Shown: positions 32,676 to 40,357 of the stretch, piece after piece
Layout: the number at the start of each line of letters is the position of its first letter
Position numbering within the stretch: position 1 is the stretch's first letter
Virus record (IMG/VR): IMGVR_UViG_3300036859_000534
Span: 1 to 43,869 of that record
Source of the DNA: a virus
Direction: 5' to 3' (one strand)
DNA length: 43,869 nt
Translations under genes and position numbers: made by a program
The notes under the pieces: model-generated
Databases searched by the model: none
The model's input: only the letters and a program-made list of their open reading frames with translations
What the model was told of the DNA's origin: nothing

Positions 32676-32833
32676 GGCGAGCTGGTAGCGCCCCCGCCGA
32701 GGCACATCGCATGGGTGAGGTCGTGAGTAGCGAAGCCAGCCGCGAAGCGGATGATCCCAGCGGAAAAGTGACCCGTGGCGCCGCGCATCGCAGTTCAACC
32801 GAAGGGAGCGGGACATGGAAAGGGACAAATTGA
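32672..32833 (+). CDS. Doubtful 53-residue frame
   Basis: ATG 32672 overlaps the previous stop (ATGA), and the frame runs into the start of the next gene. Composition is polar (Ser, Arg, Glu) with only moderate third-position GC. The overlap supports coupling; otherwise this interval holds nothing I can name. Confidence 0.3.
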   Translation: MRRAGSAPAEAHRMGEVVSSEASREADDPSGKVTRGAAHRSSTEGSGTWKGTN

Positions 32834-33039
32834 CCGCAACAATCTCGATGTCGCGGAAGGTCAACCTCGGTAACTACGAGTCGGCCGACGCCTTCCTGAG
32901 CGTGGGCGGCATCGCGCTCGAGACGACCGAGGAGGACGTGATTGCGCTTCTCGATGGCCCGGTCAAGGAGACGTTCGAGATCCTCAAGACGCGCCTTCGC
33001 GCTCAGGTGAGCCGGATGCGGAACGAAGGAGGGCAGTGA
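32815..33039 (+). CDS. Small hypothetical protein upstream of recombinase
   Basis: 74 residues, ATG 32815 after GGGAGCGGG. Begins with a beta strand pair (KLTATISMSRKVNLGNYES) then ADAFLSVGG and an acidic helix. Such short proteins accompany recombination genes in many phages. Its stop overlaps the RecT-like start (TGATG). Function unknown. Confidence 0.7.
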   Translation: MERDKLTATISMSRKVNLGNYESADAFLSVGGIALETTEEDVIALLDGPVKETFEILKTRLRAQVSRMRNEGGQ

Positions 33040-34403
33040 TGGCAGCAAAGGCGGAGAAGGCGGTCGCGACGGTCACGCCGATTGCGTCAGCGGTCGCCGT
33101 TGACCGGACGAAGATGAACGCGCTGGCAGGAACGATCGACGAGCTGATGCGCGCGTTCGACCAGATCGGGGCGAATCTCGTGAGCCTGTCGCTCAACGGG
33201 TGGGACAGCGTGCAGAAGTGCAAGGCGGCGTGCTGGCTCGCACACGGAGCGGGGATGCACCCGGCGACCTTCGTTCAGAACCACTACTGCATGATCCTCA
33301 AGGGCCGGCTCACGGTCGAGCCCAAGTGGGAGTTCATCGTCGGAGCGCTTCAAAGCCGCCTGCCGGGATTTCGCTTCGAGGTCCTGATCGAGACCGACGA
33401 CTGCGCCGAGGTCCGAATGAGCGAAGCCAACGGTAACGAGCACACCGTTCGCTACACGCTCGCTGACGCGAAGCGGCAGGGACTCTTATCCCGAGACAAT
33501 GCCTGGGCCGCAAACCCGCGCGAGATGTGCTTCAAGCAGGCGGTCAAGCGCTGCGGACGGCGTATCGGGGCCGCCGTGCTCATGGACCTGCCAGTCGGGT
33601 CGGACGGTTACGAGGTGGTGGCGGAGCAGGAGACGAGAACGACCGCGGCCGAAGCGATCGACGCAGCGGTAGCGAGGGCGACGAAGGAGAGCGCGCCCGT
33701 CGTGGACGCGGCCTTCGAGGATGCGGTGGAAGAGGCGGGGGCGGACACTCCGCGATCCCAGGGCGCAGAACCGGAAGCGCAGCCTCCGGCGCCTGAGTCG
33801 GGTTCCGAGCGCGCTGCGGCCCCCGCTGAGACCTCCCGCGCGCGGCTCCACACGCTGATGACGCGCGTGTACGGCAGAATGACCAAGGCGGCGGAGGGGG
33901 AGAGGGTCACGGCGCTCTACAACGCCATGATGAAGGAAGAGACGGGGATCGACCCGGGCGAGGACTTCACGAAGGGGGTGAAGCTCGGCCCGGTCGAAGC
34001 GGACCGGATGGTGGCGTTCCTCACGTCGAAGCTGAAAAGCGGGGGTGGCGGCTTGCAGCACGACGAGCCCGCGCCGGTACGAGATAGGCCGGAGTCGCCC
34101 TCTGATCCACCTCCGCCAGAGACGGAGTCGGCAGGGAGAACGGTGCAGGACGCCTTCGATGAGCTGGCGACTACGGTGCATCGCGCGCGAAAGCTCTTCG
34201 GGCGGAAGTACATCGTCGAGGCTCCTCCGGGGAGCGCCGTGTTCTGGTTCAACGACCAGGCTACGCTCTCCCAGGCGGGCGACGGGAACGTGTCGGTCAA
34301 GCTCCAGGTCGGGCCGGACATCGTCGCGCCGATCGAGAAGCTCGACCAGTTCAATCGCCTCCTGTCGGTGTCCTGCGACGAGAAGGAAAGAGGCGGGCGA
34401 TGA
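33039..34403 (+). CDS. RecT-family single-strand annealing protein
   Basis: 454 residues from ATG 33039 with GGAGGG upstream. The core (about residues 35-185) shows the RecT pattern: AFDQIGANLVSLSLNGWDSV, WLAHGAGMHPATFVQNHYCM, HTVRYTLADAKRQGL, then the diagnostic W-x-A-NPREMCFKQAVKRCGRR. Residues about 190-290 are an Ala/Glu/Pro linker, and a separate C-terminal domain (about 355-450) follows. RecT proteins anneal complementary strands during phage recombination and replication. FEN exonuclease and RusA-like genes at 38825-39810 complete a recombination set. Length exceeds the usual 270-330 residues because of the C-terminal extension. Confidence 0.75.
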   Translation: MAAKAEKAVATVTPIASAVAVDRTKMNALAGTIDELMRAFDQIGANLVSLSLNGWDSVQKCKAACWLAHGAGMHPATFVQNHYCMILKGRLTVEPKWEFIVGALQSRLPGFRFEVLIETDDCAEVRMSEANGNEHTVRYTLADAKRQGLLSRDNAWAANPREMCFKQAVKRCGRRIGAAVLMDLPVGSDGYEVVAEQETRTTAAEAIDAAVARATKESAPVVDAAFEDAVEEAGADTPRSQGAEPEAQPPAPESGSERAAAPAETSRARLHTLMTRVYGRMTKAAEGERVTALYNAMMKEETGIDPGEDFTKGVKLGPVEADRMVAFLTSKLKSGGGGLQHDEPAPVRDRPESPSDPPPPETESAGRTVQDAFDELATTVHRARKLFGRKYIVEAPPGSAVFWFNDQATLSQAGDGNVSVKLQVGPDIVAPIEKLDQFNRLLSVSCDEKERGGR

Positions 34404-34528
34404 TCCACATTGGATGGCCGCAGGGCATCTACCTCGCGTGGACCGTGCTCGGGATACTCTGCGCCGGGATGCAGCACAACCAGTCCATCCCACGGAACGG
34501 CTGGGGGTGGCTGTGGAGATCGCGATGA
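34400..34528 (+). CDS. Small Trp-rich membrane peptide
   Basis: 42 residues from ATG 34400 to TGA 34526-34528, overlapping both neighbours by ATGA. A hydrophobic core (GIYLAWTVLGILCAG) could span the membrane; the C-terminus is Trp/Arg-rich. Tight overlaps at both ends are the main support. Confidence 0.6.
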   Translation: MIHIGWPQGIYLAWTVLGILCAGMQHNQSIPRNGWGWLWRSR

Positions 34529-34764
34529 GCGCCAATCTGACCTCAGAGGAACTCGAAGCGTTCGAGGCGTGCGCCTCCGTGGAGGAATGGGAGCGCCTTT
34601 GCGGCGAGGCGAAGAAGAAGCGGAACGGCGCCTATCCCGACGATTGGTGGCCCCAGATGAAGGTGTCGGGGCGCATGGACCGCATTATGGCGCGCTTCGG
34701 CGGCTCTTCTGAGTTGGAGGCGTTCGCCATCGACAAGGACGGCAACCGGAGACGATTGGTATGA
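34525..34764 (+). CDS. Small acidic/basic helical protein
   Basis: 79 residues from ATG 34525. Helical N-terminus (SEELEAFEACASVEEWERLC), then DDWWPQMKVSGRMDRIMARF. Part of the overlapping micro-gene chain behind the recombinase. Family not recognised. Confidence 0.65.
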   Translation: MSANLTSEELEAFEACASVEEWERLCGEAKKKRNGAYPDDWWPQMKVSGRMDRIMARFGGSSELEAFAIDKDGNRRRLV

Positions 34765-34796
34765 GCAGCGGGGTCCAGGCTGAAGGAGGTATCTAA

Positions 34797-35057
34797 GTGA
34801 GCGTACCGACGAAGTACCCGGTGACCTACTACAGCGAGAGCAAGAAGCGCGACGTCGCGCTCGAGGACATGGCGACGCCGCATATCCTCCACGCTTGGCG
34901 CAAGCTCGGCGGCGAAGACGCGCCCGGCGTTCCCGCGATGCGTCCGCTGCTGGTGTCGATGGAGACGGAGCTTGAGTCCCGCGGCTGCACCTACGATGCG
35001 GAGACGGGGCAGTGGACGCTGCCGGCGAAGCTTCCGCCTGGGGAGGCGACGCCATGA
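34797..35057 (+). CDS. Small hypothetical protein
   Basis: 86 residues from GTG 34797, with AAGGAGGT seven bases upstream, the strongest ribosome site of this segment. Begins VPTKYPVTYYSESKKRDVAL; helix in the middle (HILHAWRKLGG). The site suggests high translation of this gene and the coupled membrane protein after it. Function unknown. Confidence 0.7.
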   Translation: MSVPTKYPVTYYSESKKRDVALEDMATPHILHAWRKLGGEDAPGVPAMRPLLVSMETELESRGCTYDAETGQWTLPAKLPPGEATP

Positions 35058-35347
35058 CGAAAAGCAGTTGGGTCGTGTCGGTGGTCGGGTTTTTGGTCGG
35101 CATCGGAATCGGGACGGCCTGCCTTTGGGTTCTCGACCACACTCGGGCGGTCCCTGACCAGACAGACCGGCCCCCTGAATGGACTTGGGCCGCAAGGACC
35201 TACCCGGACACGGAAGTACGGATCGTCTCCAATGACACGACGACCTACTGGGTGGGCAGCGTCAGCGTGAACGCCCAGGGCAATTACTTGATGGGCGTAG
35301 GCAGGATCGACAGAAAGTACGTGAGCACTGTCAGGAGAATCCCATGA
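35054..35347 (+). CDS. Membrane-anchored small protein
   Basis: 97 residues from ATG 35054 (overlap with previous stop). N-terminal transmembrane helix (WVVSVVGFLVGIGIGTACLW), then a polar beta-rich domain (TEVRIVSNDTTTYWVGSVSV) expected outside the cytoplasmic membrane. No family recognised. Confidence 0.65.
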   Translation: MTKSSWVVSVVGFLVGIGIGTACLWVLDHTRAVPDQTDRPPEWTWAARTYPDTEVRIVSNDTTTYWVGSVSVNAQGNYLMGVGRIDRKYVSTVRRIP

Positions 35348-36105
35348 ACGACGAACCCGCCCTAACCGAAGTGTTAGTCCAGACCGCGGCCGGAGAGTAC
35401 GGGCTGCAAACGGAACTTGCCGTCGCCATGCGCGGAGTCGGACGCCGGATCTGCGTCCGCCCGGAGATCGTCCGCGCCCTCGCGGCCGCCGAGCAGCTCA
35501 AGGACGGCTACGTCATCACCACTCCAGAGCAGGCGGTCGAGATCGCCGACCTCGCGGCCCAGGTCATCGACGGCGAGAAACTGCTGGCCGAGCAAGTCCG
35601 GGACGCCCTCCGCATCCCGAAGCAGATGGAGGTGGCCCTGAAGGGCGCCGTAGAAGCGACCAGGGCTCGACTCGAGAAGGCCCGCCAGACCGCGAACGGG
35701 GCCCGTGTGGCGTGGCAAGCCGAGCTCCGAAGACAAGCGGCCCGGCTGGAGGAGAAACGTCGCCAGGAGGCCCAGGAGGCGGCCAGGAGGGCAGCGGAGC
35801 AGGCAGCCGAGACCGGGGACGACGCTCCGCCCCCGGTTGAGGTGGCGACGGTTGAGGTGCCGCGTACCGTTTCGGGCGGTACTGGCAAGATGGGCACACA
35901 GATCCGGCTCGAGGTCGTGGAGGTGGTCGACCAGGCCGCGGTCCCGGCTCAGTGGATGTACCTGGACAAGTCGGTCGCGCGGGCGCGGTTCCTGGCGGCG
36001 GTCGCGGAGAGGGAGATCGCGAAGCCGGTGCCTGGGGAGAGCGTCGTTTGGAAGGGCGTGAGGTTCTCGTCGGTCGAGATGGCGGTTAATCGCCGCGCTC
36101 AATGA
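35344..36105 (+). CDS. Coiled-coil hypothetical protein
   Basis: 253 residues. Residues about 50-160 form a long charged coiled coil (LEKARQTANGARVAWQAELR, AARLEEKRRQEAQEAARRAA), followed by a Pro-rich link and a small beta domain (QIRLEVVEVVDQAAVPAQWM). This layout resembles phage DUF1351-like or nuclease-inhibitor-type proteins found near RecT genes, but I cannot name a family with confidence. Confidence 0.65.
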   Translation: MNDEPALTEVLVQTAAGEYGLQTELAVAMRGVGRRICVRPEIVRALAAAEQLKDGYVITTPEQAVEIADLAAQVIDGEKLLAEQVRDALRIPKQMEVALKGAVEATRARLEKARQTANGARVAWQAELRRQAARLEEKRRQEAQEAARRAAEQAAETGDDAPPPVEVATVEVPRTVSGGTGKMGTQIRLEVVEVVDQAAVPAQWMYLDKSVARARFLAAVAEREIAKPVPGESVVWKGVRFSSVEMAVNRRAQ

Positions 36106-36203
36106 GAAAATGTCAAGAATGCGGCACTCGGTTGACCGGCAAGCAGCGACGTTGGTGCTCAGATGTATGCGGCCAGCCTAACTGGCGGAGGAGGAGCGCA
36201 TGA
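36102..36203 (+). CDS. 33-residue zinc-finger peptide
   Basis: From ATG 36102 (overlap with previous stop) to TGA 36201. The sequence has C-x2-C and C-x3-C pairs (RKCQECGTRLTGKQRRWCSD, then VCGQ), a compact zinc knuckle. The stop overlaps the next ATG. Small but well supported by cysteines and overlaps. Confidence 0.65.
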   Translation: MRKCQECGTRLTGKQRRWCSDVCGQPNWRRRSA

Positions 36204-36550
36204 CGAAAGCCCAAGCAGAGAAGCCGCCCGAGGTCGAGAAGGCGGAGCAGGATCCCTTCGAGCATCTCGTTCCCGGCCGCATCGTGTGGTTTTGGCCTGG
36301 GCCGCATCTCGAGCGCGTGTCATGCGCTGGCCCCTGGCCTGCAATGGTCACGAAGGTGGACGGATCAGACTTCCCGGGCCGAGTCACCCTAAATGTGAAC
36401 GTGCCGGTGCCTACGCCTATCGGCACCGATCCGGTCCAGCGGATAGCAGCGGTGCTCTACGCCGGCGAGAAGCCGGAGGATTCCGCGGACGACTCCTGGA
36501 GGGAAGGCCGGTGGACCTGGATCTTCCCAATGCCGGATCGGACCGCATGA
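36200..36550 (+). CDS. Hypothetical protein
   Basis: 116 residues from ATG 36200. A polar N-terminus leads to a beta domain beginning HLVPGRIVWFWPG and ending WREGRWTWIFP; it may be a small SH3-like fold. Both ends overlap neighbours. Function unknown. Confidence 0.65.
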   Translation: MTKAQAEKPPEVEKAEQDPFEHLVPGRIVWFWPGPHLERVSCAGPWPAMVTKVDGSDFPGRVTLNVNVPVPTPIGTDPVQRIAAVLYAGEKPEDSADDSWREGRWTWIFPMPDRTA

Positions 36551-36792
36551 CGATAAGCGCGCGCGAGAAGGCTTTCCGCCGGAGTTCTCTTTACGTGACC
36601 GCGAAGGAGGACCGCTGGATCCCGCTCATTGAGCGCGCCGACGAGCTGTCCGAAGCCGACGTGGTCACCGTTTCCCGCGGGATAGACGCGGCGCGGAGGC
36701 GGATTGCGGGGCTTCTCGACGCCTGGTCCTGGCGGCAGTGGTGCGAGGGTGGGCACACCGCTGACCTGGGGGTGCTGGCCGAGTCGGCCTAG
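36547..36792 (+). CDS. Small helical protein
   Basis: 81 residues from ATG 36547. Basic N-terminus, helices (WIPLIERADELSEADVVTVS, DAARRRIAGLLDAWSWRQWC). Next in the overlapping chain. Family not recognised. Confidence 0.6.
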   Translation: MTISAREKAFRRSSLYVTAKEDRWIPLIERADELSEADVVTVSRGIDAARRRIAGLLDAWSWRQWCEGGHTADLGVLAESA

Positions 36793-36879
36793 ATGCAGGG
36801 ATTTGCGGACGCCGCGGCGCTTGTCGTTGCCCCCGCCACAGCGAGTACCCAGTACGGGGAACCCCGATGCGCGCCGTGA
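36793..36879 (+). CDS. Doubtful 28-residue frame
   Basis: ATG directly follows the preceding TAG, and the frame (MQGFADAAALVVAPATAS...) ends inside the next gene. It fills a 74-base gap but has no ribosome site or recognisable feature. Confidence 0.25.
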   Translation: MQGFADAAALVVAPATASTQYGEPRCAP

Positions 36880-37331
36880 GCCGGATCATTGTCCCAGTCT
36901 GCCGGTGCGGAAACGTCACCTACAGCAGGGATGGAGTCTGCGGCTCGTGCAGGAAACCTGAGCTGGCCGCGCTCGGAACGCCATCGCGCAAACCGCCGGA
37001 CCGCGAGAAAGCCGAAGCTGCCGACGCCCTAGCCGTGATCGAAGCGCTGGAGAACGAAAAGGATCATTGGCATCATCGGCACGCATTGATGGAGCGCGAC
37101 CGAGACTTAAAAGACGCCGAGATCGCTTCCCTCCGTGCTCGCATCGCGGCCCTGGAAGAAGCAGTGCGGCGAGTATCCGAGGGCGCGGCGCAGTGGGCCA
37201 ATGCGCAGAGCGGGCTCGAGCGTCGTTACCCATCAACGCATGTAGACGGAGCCGGTAGGACGCCTAGCGGCTTCGTCAAAGAGATCGCCGACGCTCTCGA
37301 CAAGGCTCTCACGGGAGAGGAATCCAAGTGA
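36867..37331 (+). CDS. Zinc-knuckle plus coiled-coil protein
   Basis: 154 residues from ATG 36867. The N-terminus has CRCGNVTYSRDGVCGSCR (four cysteines, zinc ribbon). Residues about 45-105 are a coiled coil (RDLKDAEIASLRARIAALEE). The C-terminal region SGFVKEIADALDKAL resembles helical ends of phage zinc-knuckle proteins. Function unknown. Confidence 0.7.
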   Translation: MRAVSRIIVPVCRCGNVTYSRDGVCGSCRKPELAALGTPSRKPPDREKAEAADALAVIEALENEKDHWHHRHALMERDRDLKDAEIASLRARIAALEEAVRRVSEGAAQWANAQSGLERRYPSTHVDGAGRTPSGFVKEIADALDKALTGEESK

Positions 37332-37465
37332 CCACGAAGCGGAAGGCTCCGACGAAGAAGTCAGTCGCAATCGAGGTATCGATCTATCCCCGCGAGACGA
37401 TGTTTCTCCGGCAGAGCGTCGGCACGGCAGAATACGACGGCCAGAAATGGGAGATAACGCCGTAG
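37328..37465 (+). CDS. 45-residue small protein
   Basis: GTG 37328 overlaps the previous stop (GTGA). Basic start (TTKRKAPTKKSVAIEVSIYP) then a beta-rich remainder ending KWEITP. Its end overlaps the next gene by 19 bases. Support is overlap and coding bias only. Confidence 0.5.
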   Translation: MTTKRKAPTKKSVAIEVSIYPRETMFLRQSVGTAEYDGQKWEITP

Positions 37466-37572
37466 GCTCTATCCCGATCGTGCGCCTGCCCGACGGCCGC
37501 TGGGTCACATTCAGGTGGGAATCCTTGGTGGGCGCCGCCAACGAAGCTGGAGGTGTAGCGAGCGCGGCCTAG
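37447..37572 (+). CDS. 41-residue small protein
   Basis: From ATG 37447 to TAG 37570. Contains IPIVRLPDGRWVTFRWESLV, a strand-turn-strand with protein-like character. It overlaps the preceding gene in another frame. Function unknown. Confidence 0.5.
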   Translation: MGDNAVGSIPIVRLPDGRWVTFRWESLVGAANEAGGVASAA

Positions 37573-37577
37573 ACACG

Positions 37578-37718
37578 ATGAAATACCAAACATGGATCAG
37601 CGCCGGAAGGAGCGGCTTCATCGAGCGCTATTGCTACGAGAAACTCCGCTGCGCCGGTCTCAAGCCCTTGAAGCCCAGCGAGTCACGTAAGGTTCGGATC
37701 ATCGTGGAGGACGTGTGA
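37578..37718 (+). CDS. 46-residue basic protein
   Basis: From ATG 37578. Basic, with AGRSGFIERYCYEKLRCAGL and a terminal strand (KVRIIVEDV). Belongs to the micro-gene chain; a nucleic-acid-binding role would be a guess. Confidence 0.55.
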   Translation: MKYQTWISAGRSGFIERYCYEKLRCAGLKPLKPSESRKVRIIVEDV

Positions 37719-37783
37719 CGCCCGCCCAAGAACAAGCGCTGTGGAACTACCGTATGGGACCAAACGCGGAGAGAGGTGAGTGA
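37715..37783 (+). CDS. Doubtful 22-residue frame
   Basis: GTG 37715 overlaps the previous stop, and its TGA overlaps the next GTG. MTPAQEQALWNYRMGPNAER is the main part. Position fits the chain, length does not allow proof. Confidence 0.35.
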   Translation: MTPAQEQALWNYRMGPNAERGE

Positions 37784-38043
37784 AACCGAAGCCCGATCAT
37801 CCTTGGAAGAAGGCGGTGGCACAGGCGAAATATCGGAGAGAGGTTCTACGAGTATTGGATTGCATCTACGCCAAGAATTCCCGGGCGAACCGCGGCCGAG
37901 TGGTGCTGACGACAGCCCAGCTAGCGTCGGGCTTGATGCACTCCAAAGCTATTGGCCTGCCGATTAGAGGTTGTGTGTGCCGAGCATGCGGGGAGTGCCG
38001 CGAGTATCGCCGCGAGTATCAACGGAACCGGAGGCATCTATGA
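37780..38043 (+). CDS. Basic zinc-binding protein
   Basis: 87 residues from GTG 37780 with GGAGAGAGG upstream. Strongly basic (KPDHPWKKAVAQAKYRREVL) with a C-terminal CVCRACGECREYRREYQRNR, four cysteines then an Arg tail, suggesting nucleic-acid binding. Coupled to the next gene (ATGA). Confidence 0.65.
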   Translation: MKPKPDHPWKKAVAQAKYRREVLRVLDCIYAKNSRANRGRVVLTTAQLASGLMHSKAIGLPIRGCVCRACGECREYRREYQRNRRHL

Positions 38044-38261
38044 CCGATAGCCTCAAGAAACTGGCAGAGGAAATGCGCGTCGGACCAGGCCACGCAACGC
38101 CGAGAGAGTGGGCCGCGCGGCTCGACGTCATGCGGGAAAGGCTACTCGACTCCATTCGATTAGCTGAACAGGGATACACAGGCGAGATCGTCGAAGGCAA
38201 AGAACATCCAATTACGGAGCGGCTCCGTTTCATCGCAGGAGAAGCAGAGGAGACCGAGTAG
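38040..38261 (+). CDS. Small helical protein
   Basis: 73 residues from ATG 38040. Predominantly helical (TDSLKKLAEEMRVGP, WAARLDVMRERLLDSIRLAE) with an acidic end. The longer frame to 37971 overlaps the previous gene. Family not recognised. Confidence 0.6.
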   Translation: MTDSLKKLAEEMRVGPGHATPREWAARLDVMRERLLDSIRLAEQGYTGEIVEGKEHPITERLRFIAGEAEETE

Positions 38262-38357
38262 ATGCTGTGGTGGCTGGCCGAGGAATGGCTGAATCCGAAC
38301 TGGATAGCGCTCCATCCGACTTGGTTCTTCCGGCGCAAGTGGAGTTTCCCGTTTTGA
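38262..38357 (+). CDS. 31-residue Trp-rich peptide
   Basis: ATG immediately follows the preceding TAG; stop TGA at 38355. Six tryptophans and several Phe/Leu (MLWWLAEEWLNPNWIALHP...) suggest membrane association. No ribosome site, so translation would be by re-initiation. Confidence 0.45.
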   Translation: MLWWLAEEWLNPNWIALHPTWFFRRKWSFPF

Positions 38358-38382
38358 CCCGCCAAGCCGCTAGGGTGGCGAG

Positions 38383-38628
38383 ATGACCCGCAGGACAGCG
38401 GAAGTCCTCGCGTGGCTTCTCGCGTTCGACGGCGAGGACACGCTGGTCTACGAGCGTGGGACCGCCTATTTCGGCACCAAGCGCGTGGGCGCGGGGCTCG
38501 TCCTAAATCTGATCCGCGCGATGTATGTTTCCGGCGCCGGCGGACGCCCCAACGAAGTTGAACACTTCCGCATCAACGAGACGGGCCGCGCCGCGCTTGC
38601 CGAGCATCTGGGAGTCACGTGCCGATAA
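38383..38628 (+). CDS. Small winged-helix-like hypothetical protein
   Basis: 81 residues from ATG 38383. Helix TAEVLAWLLAF, then strands and FRINETGRAALAEHLG, a pattern often seen in small winged-helix domains that end in 'itekGr.aL'. Function unknown. Confidence 0.6.
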   Translation: MTRRTAEVLAWLLAFDGEDTLVYERGTAYFGTKRVGAGLVLNLIRAMYVSGAGGRPNEVEHFRINETGRAALAEHLGVTCR

Positions 38629-38828
38629 TCATGGGCAGCTACGCGAACCACGTCTGGTTCCAAGTGGGGCCGTTTCGCCGGGTTTGCGTCTACTGCCACG
38701 CGGAGGTTGACTATTCGAGCGGCGCGATCCGCGTGTACGGTGGGCACTTCACAGGGCGCGATATCTCCGAAGCGATGAAGGACAAAGTCGTCGAGGGGAT
38801 CCTGGTCGGCCCAGGGCAGCGCCAATGA
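38619..38828 (+). CDS. Small hypothetical protein
   Basis: 69 residues from GTG 38619 (GGAG four bases upstream; ATG 38631 is an alternative). Contains CVYC and a GGHFTGRDISEAM segment. It overlaps both neighbours. Function unknown. Confidence 0.6.
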   Translation: MPIIMGSYANHVWFQVGPFRRVCVYCHAEVDYSSGAIRVYGGHFTGRDISEAMKDKVVEGILVGPGQRQ

Positions 38829-39454
38829 CCAGGCTCCTGGTCGACGGGAACGGCGTCGTTTGTAGGGCCTGGTGGGCATCGCCGGCGCGTGTCTTCGAAC
38901 GCTTCACCGCCGCCATCGAGGGCGCGCGCCCTTCCTCCGGTGCCGAAGTCACCTTGTGCTGGGACTCGCCTGCCGGATCCTGGCGTCGAGAGCTCTACGC
39001 GCGCTACAAGGCCGCTCGTCCGCCCAAGCCGAAGGATCTGACTCGAGCGCTCGCCGAGTGCTGCGCGAGTTACCCTGATGGGGTCGCGGCCCCCGGCTTC
39101 GAGGCGGACGACCTGATCGCGACGCTCGCGAGGCAGTGTACCGGAGAGCTTGTCCTGATCCTGACCGATGACAAGGACATGGCGCAGCTCGTCGGTCCGC
39201 AATGCCTGACCGTGAACAGCGCTGGGAATATCTACGGCGTCGAAGCGGTGCAAGCCAAGTTCGGCGTCCCACCTTTTCGGATCCGCCACCTTCTCTCTTG
39301 GATGGGCGACGCGGCCGACGGCCTGCCGGGAGTGCGAGGGTACGGGCCCAAGAAGGCGATCCCGCCTGCGCTACGAGGAGAGATCGGCGATCGCATGACC
39401 TACGACTTGACGGAGCTTGCCAACGTCCCGCCCGCGTTGATGCTGAAATGCTGA
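38825..39454 (+). CDS. FEN-type 5'-3' exonuclease (Pol I N-terminal-like)
   Basis: 209 residues. Metal-binding and arch motifs in order: LLVDGNG, YARYKAARPPKP, GFEADDLIATLA, LILTDDKDMAQLV, then YGVEAVQAKFGVPPF, LLSWMGDAADGLPGVRGYGP and KKA (helix-hairpin-helix). Such stand-alone enzymes remove RNA primers or flaps and act in phage recombination. No polymerase domain is attached. Slightly shorter than bacterial homologues because the C-terminus is trimmed. Confidence 0.88.
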   Translation: MTRLLVDGNGVVCRAWWASPARVFERFTAAIEGARPSSGAEVTLCWDSPAGSWRRELYARYKAARPPKPKDLTRALAECCASYPDGVAAPGFEADDLIATLARQCTGELVLILTDDKDMAQLVGPQCLTVNSAGNIYGVEAVQAKFGVPPFRIRHLLSWMGDAADGLPGVRGYGPKKAIPPALRGEIGDRMTYDLTELANVPPALMLKC

Positions 39455-39810
39455 ACGACGCGCGCGCGCCGCTCCTCGATGTGTTCGTCCCAGGCAAGCC
39501 GATCGCCAGACCGAGCGCGCGGATGTGGAAGCGCCGGAAGGACCTCTTCGAGTGGTCGCGCACAGTGGCCTGGACCGTGCGCGCGTGCATGGTGGGCAGG
39601 CCGCTCGTGGACGAGCCAGTCGAGTTGAGATTGCTCATCCGCACCGACGGCGCGGGGGACGCGAGCAATTTCGCAAAATTGATCGAGGATTCCCTGACGA
39701 AGGTTTTTTACACGGACGACAAATTGGTGCGGGAACTGCGCGTCAGGATCGAGGGCGCGAACGGAACGGAGGGAGTGAGGATCGAGGCCTACCGATTTCG
39801 GCGCGATTAG
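39448..39810 (+). CDS. RusA-family Holliday-junction resolvase
   Basis: 120 residues from ATG 39448. RusA pattern: FVPGKPIARPSARM near the N-terminus and GDASNFAKLIEDSLTK followed by VFYTDDKLVRELRV (family: 'gD.DN..K...D.l.....DD..v....'), with Asp residues for metal-dependent cleavage. It resolves four-way junctions before packaging. Last gene of the rightward transcription; a convergent hairpin follows. Ser replaces the usual second Asp before Asn. Confidence 0.78.
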   Translation: MLNDARAPLLDVFVPGKPIARPSARMWKRRKDLFEWSRTVAWTVRACMVGRPLVDEPVELRLLIRTDGAGDASNFAKLIEDSLTKVFYTDDKLVRELRVRIEGANGTEGVRIEAYRFRRD

Positions 39811-39865
39811 GCTCGTCCCCTGCGTCGGGTTCGGGGCGGGCGCTGCTTCCCGCTTCGAGCCGCAA

Positions 39866-39895
39866 GGCCGGGCGTGCAGCCAAGGGAGCCCGGCC
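39866..39895. terminator. Convergent hairpin between rightward and leftward operons
   Basis: Perfect 8-base inverted repeat GGCCGGGC (39866-39873) / GCCCGGCC (39888-39895) with a 14-base loop, between the ends of two converging transcription units. Likely bidirectional transcription block, although no U-run is present. Confidence 0.45.
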
Positions 39896-39907
39896 TGTCG
39901 CGCCGTT

Positions 39908-40111
39908 CTACTTCGTCGGTCCCCAGCCGATCACCGCGAGAAGCCCTATAAAGGCCAGTCCCAGGATCACCCATCCCACGAGCCCGGCCAGCAGGTAAAG
40001 TACCGCCCAGCGGGCCGTGAGGGGCCTTTCCGGCGCTTCTAGCTCGAGCGGATCGACTCCGATCACGTATTCATGGGGTGGAGTAGGTTCCACGGTCCGG
40101 GACGGTATCAC
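39908..40111 (-). CDS. Small membrane protein
   Basis: 67 residues from ATG 40111. Polar N-terminal half then a hydrophobic C-terminal half with one long or two short transmembrane helices (WAVLYLLAGLVGWVILGLAF...). ATGA overlap with the upstream gene. Last gene of the leftward cluster. Function unknown. Confidence 0.65.
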   Translation of the reverse strand: MIPSRTVEPTPPHEYVIGVDPLELEAPERPLTARWAVLYLLAGLVGWVILGLAFIGLLAVIGWGPTK

Positions 40112-40356
40112 AGGCCGCTCAGTCGTGTCTTGTTCACGAGTTCAGCGCGCAGCCCGGACACCTCGCGCACGAGCTGGTCCCTTTGCGCGACGATGCTGTC
40201 GAGGAGTCGCTTCAGTTCGCGGATACAGTCGTCGAGTTCCTCGATCGCCTCGAGCGCGTCGCGGTCGAGCGCAGCCGCGTTGGGGTAACGCGATTCGCCG
40301 ACCTGGGCGCTGTGCCGCAGGCGTTCCTTCACGGCCTCTACCTTCGAGTGGTCCAC
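40108..40356 (-). CDS. Coiled-coil small protein
   Basis: 82 residues from GTG 40356, with GAGGAGG eight bases upstream. Strong coiled-coil region (LEAIEELDDCIRELKRLLDS, QLVREVSGLRAELV). Longer frames are Arg-rich and unlikely. Function unknown. Confidence 0.65.
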   Translation of the reverse strand: MDHSKVEAVKERLRHSAQVGESRYPNAAALDRDALEAIEELDDCIRELKRLLDSIVAQRDQLVREVSGLRAELVNKTRLSGL

Positions 40357-40357
40357 G

